Assembly: GCA_002205965.3 (NCBI GenBank)
Contig: NADL03000528.1
Location: 62,001 to 126,000 of the forward strand
Source of the DNA: Kappaphycus alvarezii
Taxonomy: Eukaryota > Rhodophyta > Florideophyceae > Gigartinales > Solieriaceae
Reading direction: 5' to 3'
DNA length: 64,000 bases
The notes beneath the pieces were generated by a model. That model had not been told where the DNA came from, searched no databases, and was given only the letters and a program-made list of their open reading frames with translations. How positions within the stretch are numbered: position 1 is the first letter of the stretch; each line of letters opens with the position of its first letter. The position numbers and the translations under genes are program-made. Below are positions 23,461-35,600 of this stretch, in pieces.

Positions 23461-26400
23461 CTACTTCCCCTTTGAAATATTGAATTAAATTTATCCTGTT
23501 GACTGAGATGAATCCCGAGGTAAAATATTACTCATATCCATAGGTATAGATCCATCAAATAAAAGGAGCTTGAGCATGTCAGATACAGGACTGTCCTTTT
23601 TGTGAGCGGGTCGGAAGGATTAATTGAACCAGGTATCCATAGCATTTCTTGATTTTGTTCGTTTCGAAATTATATCGAATTAATTGAACATCCGCTCTAA
23701 TAGATTTATCTTCAGGCACACGACAAGTAGATAGAGAGCTGAATAGATCTTTTGAATCAACAGCAACAAATGAAGAGGAATATTGATATTTAGAAGTACT
23801 GTATGCTGCTGCAATAATTTTTCCTTCCTCGATAGCTTCACCAGCAGCCAATATTTCACCAGATGCAATAGATTTAACAGGACGCCGAGATAGATGTGAA
23901 TGCCAATAAATTGTATGAAAATATTGAATTACAATTTAAGGAGCCAATTAGCAACCCACCAATACATCCAAGTTGAGCATTTGTCGATCCGGCTGGTTTT
24001 CCTGCATCAGAAAAAACAACAACTGATAAATTGAAATTTCCAGAAACTTCCGGGCGCCGGTACCTGCTTGTAGAACCAAAAGATTTTAAATTCCGAAGCA
24101 TAGAAGATTGGATAGATAAATCACGAACCAACGGATTTGACCTTTTCTGTTGTAAATAACTTGCTGTAAAGGCAGACACTGGAGATGCAACCATACCCAA
24201 ATAGACAATAACTTGCTGTAAAGGCAGACACTGGAGATGCAACCATACCCAAATAGACAATTGATCCGTTTAACGAATTAAAGCGAATTTTTCAAATGAG
24301 TTCATTTCTTCATCAGGTTGTTTTCGACGATTTCTTGATATTGAATGGGGTTCCAGTCCATTTAGCTTATCATCAGCTGAGACATTAATTTTATAGTCAT
24401 CAAACTGCATGATTTTAACTCCATTGAAATAAAAAGATCCAGGACTATGTACGATTGTACCAAGCTTATATACTTTCCCAAGATCTTGGATAAATTGCTT
24501 CTTAATATTTTTTTGTCCAGTAATAAGTATATCATCGACCAATTTAACAACAAGCAGAATTAAGGATCCTTTTAAACTCATGAAAAATAATTGGGGTATA
24601 TAAACGACTGATTTCAATCCGAGGTCAAGAAAGTATTATCAGAGTGTATTTGCCATTTTGCATTCGCGTTGACTTAGCCCATATGAAGCAGACAGTAATA
24701 ACCAATAGAAGGATTTTTCGGAGCATTCCCGAGGAGGTCTCACATAAACATCTCGTAATTGCTGATCCAGATTGTAAAAATGCAGACTTCACATCAACCT
24801 TTGATAAATTCCATTTAAAAATTGTAGCAATTGATAAGAGAATTCTAATTGCCATCGGAGAACAAGATTCCGAATCAGTTCTCAAATTATTTTTCTCCTT
24901 ATCCTCATTTCCATGCGGAGCAATTCGAGCCTTGCAATAATATTTTCCATCATCCAAAATTTTTATTTTGTATAAACGTGACTGGATATTACATTCGAGT
25001 CGGGAGAATTTTGAAGACATGAATTTTTGAACACGTAGTGAGAAAATTATTTTCTTCCGTATTGTACGCATTTGAAATAATATGAGATGGAAGTCCAGAT
25101 GCTTGATGAAGTAAAAATTCTTTAGATCCAAACCTTTTAATAAAAACTCAGATCTTTTTGTTCAGATGATTTCAATTCCGTTCCAGGTAACAACTCAATT
25201 TCATGCGCATCAATTCCATCGTTTTCATCAATAGGGATATGAATTAAATTTTCAGGGTGCAGGGAACTAAGTTCAGATTCAATCGGAACATGTTCGACAG
25301 ATAATATGTTTTTAGATTCTGATAAATTTCCATCAATTTCTGATTCATTATATTTTCGACATCAGTATTCATATTTGGGTTAAAATTACCATCATCAGAA
25401 TGATCGTCAAATTGTTTTCGCCCACATTCTTCACTTCGGTAATATTTGTTTCATCAGAAATATCTTCCACAGAATATTCAATAGACTGATTCAATAAATC
25501 ATTTGCCTTTTGAATTTGGTATGCTAGTTCATTAGATGAAACAGAATGTCGGACATCTTCAATTGCAGCATGTATAAATTTTCCATTGGATCCAGGTACT
25601 GTGACGATAAGAGATTTTTTGTCGAATTTCAATACTGGTTTGGCGATGACCAAGATCCTATTTTCTGATTTGGTAGATGAATAAAAATTTCCACAATATC
25701 GCCAACATTAATTGGGATATCGGTCACAGACTTTGATTTTAGAATAAGATTTAATTTCCTCTTGGCTATTAGCTCATTATGAGCTTCTCTTAAATCATTT
25801 GGTAGACTTCGAGGACCAGAATTATCGATGGGTCGAGTGTGACCAGTGGCAAGCTCGTATGAAGAAACAACATCATTTCCATATAAATCATTCGATATTT
25901 GAAACATTCGAGCAATACGAACCGTATTACTTGCAGAAGAATCGGATATTTTTAACGGATATAAATGTCTCTCAATATTTTATGTTTGACTCAATATAAT
26001 TTTTGTTATGGCGGCGGGAACCAATAGGACAAAACGAAATTCCTCTTTCCTCAAGATAGCTTCTAAAATATCATTGTCAAACGCTGATCTCCCATTAAAT
26101 AGTTAGGGTCCCAAAATGGTGTTAACCAGAGAGTCTCAATACAATCAACGCAATTTTCCACCCTTAAAGAGGGCACTATTGAACAAGTTGAATACCTGGT
26201 AACTGAGTCCATAATGTGAAAAATATCCAAGTTTTCCACAAAAAAATGATCCACACAAACCAATTCATTAACTCCGCGAGATATAGAGCTTAAAAGATAC
26301 TGCACGAGGATGAGATGGTTTTTTTGTGAATCACAAAATTTGTAGGAGTCAATTATGCTTGATAAATATTTTTGCATTCATCGTCCCATATAAATTTTCT

Positions 26401-27931
26401 TTGTAACAATAGTTTTATATCATCATAATTTGAGTGACCACATACATGTTTGTGAACCTTATTAATTATTTCTTCTTCAGCCCAAGATATATTTTTTGAT
26501 GTATTGATATTGTTGGAACAAATTGCTGATAGAAATGAGTTTTCAGTAGGTTCGGATGATTGTATAAAATATTTCCAGGTACATAACAATGATGACCATG
26601 ATCCACCAATGTTATAGAATCGATTGAAATTATTTGCGGACTCGAACTCGATGCGATTGTCCGTCATATGAATAATATTTGATTTCTTGTGATATTTCTT
26701 CCAATAACCCATTGAGATGATCCCACTGATTATTAGATGCCTTATTTTAACCTGATTTCCATTGTCTGAAATAGCTGATAAAATATTGAACAGATCATTT
26801 TTCTTTTTTCGCTTGAGTGGTCGCCATTTCCGTATTGCCAGAAGGGCGTGTCCTTGATACATTCAGGAAGTTCATCAAGAATTCCATTCCATTTCGGTAA
26901 AATAAATTTCGAAAGTGCTCGTAATTCAACAATACCCATTCCACTATACGGGCTCCATCATCAAGTAACGGACCTGGGTATAACGTATTTGACGGAGAAT
27001 CAAGCACCGTTTTTACCATATGAAATGTTACGGAACCAGAATCATTTTTGTCTTTGATATTTTCTGCATTTCCCATTCTAGATGATGAACCTTTATGAAA
27101 TTTTAGCACTCTTGCATTTATCTTTCTCATAGGCCCAATGGCCAATTTCTCCACATCGGTCACAAGTTGATTTTGCCTGAGCGCAGCAAAGTCTTCAGGA
27201 GATAATCTTTGCTTATTTATTTTTCTTGAAATTTTTCTTTTCTCCGTATGAAATATTTGATTGATTTGAAGAGATATATTTTTGAGCATTTCCTATATTT
27301 GATTTGTATTTTTTGGTTTATCACATGCACGAATAATAGATGATATTTTTGAATATTTTATTAATTCTAGGATTTTTCCTTTTTCCAAATCGGCTTCTTC
27401 ATGCTTCGGAGAAGCAGCAGCCAAATAGATACTCGCTGGTTTGAATCAATTTTGGAATTAGCCAGGAGCAAAAATGATACCAGTGCTTCAGGTAATTTCG
27501 AAGTACCAGTAGATGAATGAAATCGGGCAATTTGAGCATCAAACCGTGATTCAAAATTTTTGAAAGACTCACTATCACCACGAGTAGTGTGCAATAGATC
27601 TAAGAATTTTTGAAATGTATCTGATATAGATGATAGAGGATCCACCTTATGAATAGCGTTAGCAATCGCTAATGCACCATTTTCAGACTGAATTTCTGTG
27701 TCTGGAATTTTCTTACAAATATCAAGAGCTCGTCCAAATAATTGTGATTGTAAGACAAGACCTTGTACTGCCTTAGGAACCTTATTAGAATTTGATGCTG
27801 GTAATAAAGCATGGACAGATTTCCATTTGTGAACAGCGCCAAAAGATTTTCTTGAGGTCCTTTACCATCCGTCCAAGGAGCCGTGCGAAGATCCCATGAA
27901 CATTTCGGCCTTGAAGGAATTTCGGGGCTAT

Positions 27932-27944
27932 CTGGGCCCATAAC
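27932..27944 (-). other. Half-tRNA(iMet) primer-binding site
   Basis: On the minus strand GTTATGGGCCCAG abuts the 5' LTR. It is the exact complement of CTGGGCCCATAAC, the 5' anticodon-stem and loop part of eukaryotic initiator tRNA-Met. Drosophila copia is known to prime from a 5' half of this tRNA cut in the anticodon loop, so the same mechanism is likely here. Confidence 0.85.
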
Positions 27945-28496
27945 TGCAAAATAATTGGGATAGGTAGATCCAAATAATAATAAATAGTTCCAACTTGAAT
28001 AAATAAATAAATGCCACAATCGGACTTAGAATGAGTAATGAATAGAAAACCAAATTTAATAATATCTGATCGAGGGGATATTTCGATAGCCCGAGGATGT
28101 AAAATATTTCTAACAACCTAGACTACTTATACTCTACGCCAGGGTGAACCTGCTACAAAAATCAGGTGAGCCGTTCAATAATTTTGGTAGACATAATTTA
28201 GGCTCAGCAATAATTATTGCAGTATTTTCCAGGTAAGCAATCATCCAGATAATAATTTGTTGGTAGCATAAATGTAGTAATTATAGCCTGTATAATATAA
28301 AAACCCAACTGTAGGACATAAAAATTATTTCACACTGAATTCAGCATAAAATAGTGCCAGTGTAAAATAGATAAAATTATTCCTTGATGATTCATAATAA
28401 ATATAAATTGTGGGCCTCAATAAAAATATTGCTCCACAATTCAGCATCACTGTAGGACACCGGGATAGAGATTAAAATATTTGGTCAATTTTCACA
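27945..28496 (-). repeat. Copia 5' LTR
   Basis: Same termini as the other LTR; followed by GTCAG at 28497-28501. Confidence 0.96.
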
Positions 28497-28501
28497 GTCA
28501 G

Positions 28502-28900
28502 CATTCGTTCAGCGGTATACTTGTGAAAGTTGACCTATGGGCTAGCCAACTTTCACCTCTTGTGTTGACAATTTGGGTAACAATTTTAACAGCCTTGAAC
28601 CATGATGCAAATCTGAGTATGACCTATGGACAAGTCAACTTTTACATTTGAAGTTGAATCTTGGTGTAACAAGTCTATCAACTTTGAATCACTCTGCAAT
28701 CAGGCTGTTGAACCCCTTTATGTCACCGTAGTGCAACAGTACTACAGTTACTTTTATTACTTGGATGCTACGACTACTGTGCTACCTAGTATCACCCTGT
28801 TTTGGTTCATGACGAAACAAGCGCCCATTTCCAGTCAGGTGGAACAGTATCGTTTCGAATACCTCCTGGGTAGCACCAAGTGATTTTATTGTTAGAACTA
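28502..28900. other. LINE flank and unassigned sequence
   Basis: Continues the LINE interrupted at 22907 for at most a few dozen codons. A perfect 10-bp inverted repeat (GTGAAAGTTG / CAACTTTCAC, about 28524-28557) follows. An 85-codon plus frame (28626-28883) is rich in aromatic residues and matches nothing I know. Confidence 0.3.
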
Positions 28901-28902
28901 CT

Positions 28903-29163
28903 TTATTCGTCCATAGCTTTACTGCTTTGAAAGCTCCTTGCAGTACTTAATGGTCTGTAAATTGGTCTGGGTAGAAGATGACAGGACACGACATTTTTTT
29001 GACACCACAAACACGACCAGACACCGGTTGTAAAGACACCCCCACAGACACCGTGCGGCAGACACTTTTTCATTATACTGCCTTCATGATCAACCAGCGC
29101 AAATTCTGCGCGGTTGAACCCCAATAGGTCCAGCCGTGGCCGTACGGTCCCTTCGTAATGCAT
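28903..29163 (-). CDS. Small cysteine-rich ORF with poly(A) signal
   Basis: ATG-started frame of 86 codons with even codon use and five cysteines in the middle (K-C-L-P-H-G-V-C, then W-S-C-L-W-C ... V-S-C-H). AATAAA lies 12 bases after the stop on the same strand (28890-28885). The cysteine pattern loosely recalls the C-terminal cysteine-rich domain of piggyBac transposases, so it may be the last piece of a DNA transposon rather than a host gene. No signal peptide. Confidence 0.28.
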   Translation of the reverse strand: MHYEGTVRPRLDLLGFNRAEFALVDHEGSIMKKCLPHGVCGGVFTTGVWSCLWCQKNVVSCHLLPRPIYRPLSTARSFQSSKAMDE

Positions 29164-29226
29164 TTTAGTAATAAAAGGTCACCATTCCCCCCCTCTCCAT
29201 TGATAAAAAATAAAACCACTAACGCT

Positions 29227-29270
29227 CAGGACTTTACATGTTTCACCTGCACATGTTTGTGGTAAAGTAA
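29227..29270 (+). repeat. 44-bp motif shared with 62050-62093
   Basis: 40 of 44 bases are identical between the two places. Both lie downstream of LINE 3' ends, so this could be a LINE 3' UTR tail, although the distance from the coding end differs. Confidence 0.6.
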
Positions 29271-30855
29271 AGAATATTTGCGTTTGTAATAATTGTGTGA
29301 AATTAGGGGTTAATTTACTGTGGTAGATATGTGGGTTAGTACCCAGTAAATTTGTACTGTAATATTTAATTCTTTGTCCTTTGGAGCGCTACTGTAGGGT
29401 AGCGTAAATATTACCCTAGTGTGACCTAGGAGTTCTATGTAAACGCCTGTTCCTCCCCGGTCTTGGACTGGAGAGGAAAAGCAAGTTGTGGAAGCACAAT
29501 TTTGTTAGATACTTCCATGTGTCTCTCCGAAGTAGCCACAACTAAAAATCGATTTATCACATTTGCGACAATTTTTGACGCATTCGATAAGAAGAAGTTA
29601 TTAATTATTATTTCAGGTTGTTCCATCGAAATGTCGGTGCAGGATCTTGAATAAGTCTATTTGCTCTTGAGAAAAACAGCTGAAAAGAGAATAAATCGAA
29701 AGGAATCAAGTTAGATACGTGTAACAAAAATCACAAATCGCAACAAAAAAAGAAATTTATCACGCCCTCGGACCAGGGGTTACCCGGCCGGCGAAAACGA
29801 AAACGCGTCATTATCAGTCAATTCCAGTTCGGAAACCCAAGCTGTTCCGGCAGAAGAAATTCCAGAGCAATTCCCGACTAAGTGTGCTTTCCTCTGTCTT
29901 TTTTGATTTATTCCGCATACATAGCAACTCAGATATCCTTTTAGTTATTTAGATGAGATTTTCTGTTCTTGACAATTATTTATTCACCAATTTGTTCCAT
30001 TAATTTTTTAAGTGTGTTATATCCATATTTGTCTCCGAGAATGAAGTGAACCGCATTGGTTCGTCTCCCAGTTTTCATATTTGCAATTAATGCCTCAGTA
30101 AATTTCGGCTAACTAGAGATAAATGTTAAAATGCAATATGTAGCTTCTTGAGATGTCTACTGCACACGTTCTCGAAGTTATTGCGCTATTTCACTCGTTT
30201 CTGACGGGATTATTATTTGAACTCTCAGTAAGTTATCGGTGCTATATGCAGTTTCCAGTTCCTTTTTGAGTCAGGAGATTTCTTTTAAAGAACTACAGAA
30301 AAACTTCCAGGTCATTCTTTTTTCGTGATTCCCTTGTTGACTTTGACAGCCGAAGATACTGCCATAACATGAGCCTTCGATTTTGGTGCTCAGAATCTAC
30401 ATAATTGTACAAAAGCTTCTGCAACGCGCTTATTATCTGCTTTACATTGAACATCATGCTCTTTTCTGTAATCCTTTCAAGGGGTCGCCGATTGGAAACC
30501 TGTTCTTTATTGTTTTTCTGTTTTATTGGAAGTCATCTAGTTCTATGTTGGATGGATATTCGCGTGTGCTAGAAATTGGTTCGAATGGCCCGCCCCGAGA
30601 AAACCCCGGCTTTGAATGCAAGTTGTTATTTTATCTCGATGTTCCCGCATCCTCCTGTACTGAGATAGGGATGTTTATTAAATCCCACAGAGTGACTACT
30701 ACTGTTAAGGGAGGATGTTCGGGTTAAATGAGGTGGTTTAATAGGTTGGGTTGGTATGGATTGGTCTATGGAAAAAGAATTCATCCACCACTACTCCATC
30801 ACCAGCAAAGTGAAGTATAGACCTTGCACAGAGAAATACATGGCTAGTCCTGTGC
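29271..30855. other. Unassigned region
   Basis: No recognisable gene. A 114-codon plus frame (30383-30727) is hydrophobic at the start and ends right at a purine run AAGGGAGGATG; the following TGTTCGGGTT could be the start of a solo LTR, but no partner or target duplication was found. Confidence 0.3.
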
Positions 30856-31500
30856 TCATAATAAACTCTTTCGCGCGTACATTTGATTAATGTCCATAGA
30901 CGCGCTCAGTGTTGAATATAATAGGGGCAGCTTCCGTAGAAGATAGGGCCTGCTTACCACTGATTGGTGACGTGCGAGAAGGTTTCGGTAGACACTGGGG
31001 TTCACCGCGGACTTATTAGTCTTGGATACTGTAAGGAGTGGGGAGGACAAATGAAATAAAGAGAGAAGGTCCAGAAGAATTCCAACCGAAAATACCCTAC
31101 AGAACAGGGTCCCCAAGTCTTGAGAAAACAGAATCATTCGCCTGCCATTAAGGACCTTGCAAAAGGATGCGACGGCGAAAAGCTGCACGGCGAACGGGCG
31201 ACCTTGACGAAAACCTTGAAGCGCCGTTTTTCGACGCAGTTCGGAAAGCAACGCCATCTTTGCGCGCCATTCCTGGTTCGTCCACCGTGCTCGGGTGGTG
31301 AGAGGTAGTGGTACTGCGGACATGGATATCGAAAAGATCGGTGCAACGAGTGCACAGCAATCGCAGCAAGTCGATCTGCACCGGAAACGAGCTATACCGG
31401 ATGAAGTGACCGTGCCCGCACCCGACAACATGTCGCACAGTGCGGGCGCAGAAAGCGGCGATATGTTGACGGAGCTCTGCAGTGGCTGGGCTGAGACTTG
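30856..31500 (-). other. Repeat-derived region with open frames, unassigned
   Basis: A 191-codon minus frame (31431-30856) with an ATG overlaps other open frames of similar quality. 30921-31030 resembles the first 100 bases of the window, so the region is probably dispersed repeat. No domain recognised. From 31500 to 32170 I see only a GC-rich patch near 31.8 kb and short frames. Confidence 0.2.
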
Positions 31501-32380
31501 AGAGAGAGAAGTGGGGAGAACGGAACGTTTGGGATAGGGGTCATTTACTCAATTTTCCTGATAACGGCATTTTTTGTTTAAATGTGGTGGTTCACTCAAT
31601 TTTCCTTATAACAGCAATCGCAGAAGAGGCCTAGTTTGAGTAGAAACTTACATACCCTGACAGCAGAGGTCCTCTGGAGTGTCCACACTCTCAAGTTTTG
31701 GGCTGAAGTGTTGCTCAAAACTCCTAATAAACAACTGGCATTATTCTGGAGTAGTCTTTCCGCTTGACGAGCGGACAGAGTTTGTCGGTCATCAGCAATC
31801 GGAACGACTGCCCGTGCTGCAATGCGAGTCGCAACCCGGTTGGCGAGGTCCCGACCGGTCGGGTGCCAGCGCCCCAACGTACAGACCGGAAAGACAATGA
31901 AGCGATACCCGGGACCCTTTGAACGTATCTATTCGGCAAAGGGGAGCAACTATTCAATTAGTTTACTACGAATTGAACATAGGGTGAAATTCCCATTAGC
32001 CTGTGAAGTGTGGCGGCGGCGGAGAAAACACTATGGTGAAGATGGCATGGATACTTTTAAGCATTTTCAGCGTAATTTACAACGCAGCTTGTCGGCTGGT
32101 TGGCCTTGAGCCGGCGTTTAAGGGAAATTTAAGAGGTATGTACTGTCGAGACAATATGCTGGAAGGGACAATTTGCTGGAAGGTGAACTTTATGAGATTT
32201 TTGGGGTATCTATGATGATTTGTTACTCTTTACTACTGTAGTTTCTATCTTTTGTTAACTCTTAGTCTTTAATGATTTTTTATGGTACAGTGCAGTGATG
32301 TAAAGTAAAATACTACTGTACTGGCGATTCTAGGCCACAGGCCGCTTCGGTGTCGGTTATAGCTAGCAACGAGGCGTTTT

Positions 32381-32672
32381 TGTGAGATTTGTAGCTGGCA
32401 CTACGTCATTGGTAGTCGAAGAGGTGATTTTGCCCCTATGTTTTGTTGTTGTGATTGCACATTGGGAGTGGTGCAATCGCAATGGGAATAATACAAAATG
32501 TGCTGTCTTTGGCCGTGGAGCCTGGCGGAGAGAGAGATGAATTAGACAAGGAAGACTTTGCCTTCGGCCTCAACTCCCTCGTAAGTCGAGGTGCGAGCAG
32601 GTAAAGCACTACCGGACGTCGGTAGCTTCTCGTTTAATTAACCCCTTCACTTCTTGAAAATCAGTATAATCA
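32381..32672 (+). repeat. Nested Copia 5' LTR
   Basis: Aligns with 37594-37910 across most of its length, about 80 % identical by eye. Confidence 0.85.
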
Positions 32673-35600
32673 AATTGCGCAATCTGTTGTGATTTTCCCT
32701 TTTCCAATTCTTAGCAAGCACAGCCGAACCGCCGCAGCAGTATCCACTGTAGTTACTACCCTTTTAATCCCACACCGACTCAACCTGAGCGAAAGTTGAG
32801 TCCTGTTGGTTTATCTGGCTCCTAGATAATTCAACAAAGAGCACGGCAGTGATCTTGCCTAGTGCTCATAAAGTGTACGGCAGATGTGCAGTCAAACCTT
32901 GGAGTTGTTCGCGACATCAGCCGTCAACTACAACTTCACGCTCAAGATCAAGATTAAGTTCTGTTTGTCTGGTCTACTTTGGAACTGTCAAAGATTCAAA
33001 CATGTCTACGCCTGAAAATGCAACTAGCTCGGATGCACTTCCTTGCACTGGACCGTCAAGCCCGACTGTTTTCCGGACATTCATGGCGAAGATCCCCCCG
33101 GAAACTTTATCTAGCATGAACAAAATACAGAAGGGGTTCTTGACCACGATCAGGATCCTCAAATGCGATTAATCTTACACTGGTACCAGTCTCCTTCGTA
33201 CAGTTGGTGAAATGCTCCCGCCCGCAGTGTTATTTGGCAAGGACCTCCGCGCCATACCAGCTACCAACTCTGAGCTGCGTAACTTCTTGGACCGCCGTGG
33301 TGCTAACATGTCTGTGCACTCGTCCTGTCGCATCATGATGACTTCGGCTTTCAATGTTCATGAGGACGAAGATCACCGTGCCGCTGCTGATGAAATCGTA
33401 AAGAACGTGATTTTTTCAGGAAGTCAAGTTGCAACCGCCGGTGAACCCACGGGGAGTACGAATGCGCAAGCAACTGTAACTGTAAGTGACACAACACAAG
33501 TTGGTACACCAATTGGCAAGCTAGCTCCCAACGTGGCAATTCTCTTCGAGGACAAGGAACTAAAGTTCTCATGAGATGTTGGACAATGTTGGCAGGAACA
33601 GCTGGATGAGTATCGTCAAATGTATAAGGACTACAACTAAGATTTCGCCCGAAAGTTGCAGTTCCTCCACAAATTGTCGCTTCTTGATGCGAAGCGCTTT
33701 TTCCTGAATTTTGTTCGAACAAGCTGTGGAAATGATAGGCCGCGAATACAACTCTCTCTTGCGTCAGAACAAAGTTAAGAATTTCCTAAAGTCATTACGT
33801 GTAAGTAACTTTATTTCGGAGGGTATGGATACGTCGATCGCTCTCGAGAAGGTTTAAAATCTGATTGTGAAACTCTCTTTAGGTCCCTGTCACTCACAGA
33901 GATGATGGACGCAAGGTGGAATTTATTTCCTCTGCTGTCGCTGGATACTCTTGGGCAGAAGAACCTTTTTCCCGCATAACGACCAACAACCTTAGTTTTT
34001 AAGCTCTGTATGGAGAACTAAAAGCCAAGTTGCAGCTAAGCAAGGAAGAGAAAGTTGGTGGTCTGCAGGATGAACTTTTTTCCCGTGCGAAAGTAATAGG
34101 CCTGTCGTATAGCGAAAACTTCACTGATATTTTGTTTTCAGTTCAAGGGAGATATGCCCGTAAACCATCATCCGTAATCTTCACCAAACCAAAGGGGAGT
34201 TTTCCGGCTAAAGTATCCCCCAAAATTGGCAATTTTGATCCTTTGTCGATTGCAGTATGCTTCAATTGCGGGAAATCAGATCACATGCTGAAACATTGCA
34301 AAATGCCCCTTAATGTTGCTCGTGCTACTGCCGACAAACTGGAGTACTACGCCAAGAAGAATGGCACCCCCGGACACAACACGCACCTCTTGTTGGCTAG
34401 GATTAGTTATCAACTCGACCACAGAGATGATAATGAGAAGTCAGACTCTGAAGATGATGATGTTACAGGTAAAAATATAACCGATAGGGACGTATTTGAA
34501 AACTTTTTGTCGAATGCCGAGGTTCAAGCATACCGCCAATTTTCATGAGTTCAATTCCAACCAAACGACTACGGAAACCGTAGGATCTACAAGCTCTGTG
34601 ACCAACGCTTTACAGGCCTAGGGTACATACAAATCCGCATGCCTGTTGGTGACACTTCATTTCTGGAATTTGAAGTCAAGGTAGTCGATATTAAATTCCC
34701 CTTACTGCTTGGTTTAGAATTCTTAGATTCCTTCGCTGTATCAATTGACACTGGCTGGCAAAAAAAGCTCGTTGGTGACGACGAAAATTGGGAAGTGGAC
34801 CTCCATGCGACGTGGTCACGTGTACATCGTCTTGAATCATTATAAAATCCTGCACACCCAAGATGAAAGCAAAAAAATTCATCGCCATTTCTTCCATCTG
34901 GAACCTGAAAGGGTGTACTGCATCCTTCACTGTGCGAATCCTGAAGAATGTGGCCCCGGCACAATGCATTAACTTGAGCAAATTGAACCTGGCTGCGACA
35001 TTTTCAAAGACTAAGCAAAGGACAAAGCCGCTTCCGCGTTATTACACCAGACGAATACATCATCTTCAACTGCACCCTTTTTTGTGATCTCATGAACATT
35101 GATGGACACCCGTTGCTGCACTGCGTCGATAAGTATAAGAATTTTAATGCCGCCTCTTCTTTGGAAAGCAAAACCGTCGAGAACATCTGGCGCGTATAAT
35201 AAATCATATAGGCAAGATTCTATGTTGTCAACCCCACAGAAATGTTCATTGATATGGGGCCGCAGTTCAATGCTAGGATGTTCAAGGATATTTACAACAG
35301 GCATGGAATCAAGGTGTTATTTTCTGGTATCGAAAGCTACAACTCTCTAGGTGTTGGTGAACGCTACCACTCGTATCTCCGGAACATATACCATAAGGTT
35401 AAAGCATAACTTCCTCATGTTGAAAAGGAAAATGTGCTGAGCTATGCAGTCAAACTGTTGAATGACACAGCTGGTCCTAATGGACTCGGGCCCTCTCTGC
35501 TTGTATTTGATGTGATGCCTCGCATAAAACTCACACCCGTTTCCATTACCATACTAACACAGCGTATGAACCCTATACACAATGCTCGCAATGAATTGAC

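Larger units (their letters stand above)
22908..28496 (-). mobile_element. Young full-length Ty1/Copia element, minus strand
   Basis: 5589 bases between exact GTCAG duplications. The LTRs (22908-23460 and 27945-28496) differ only by a few single-base length differences, so insertion was recent. On the minus strand: initiator-tRNA primer site beside the 5' LTR, Gag (27.9-27.1 kb) with a zinc knuckle C-D-R-C-G-E-I-G-H-W near 27.15 kb, protease (L-L-D-D-G-A near 26.97 kb), integrase (about 26.4-25.6 kb), reverse transcriptase (25.1-24.3 kb, K-V-D-V-K-S-A-F-L), RNase H (24.0-23.5 kb), polypurine tract (AAAGGGGAAG) and 3' LTR. Protease-integrase-RT order is Copia. Roughly ten breaks, surprisingly many for such similar LTRs. 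It sits inside a LINE. Confidence 0.95.

Noticed and set aside
30716-30850. Possible LTR start (TGTTCGGG after a purine run)
   Set aside because: No partner LTR, no CA end and no target duplication could be found.
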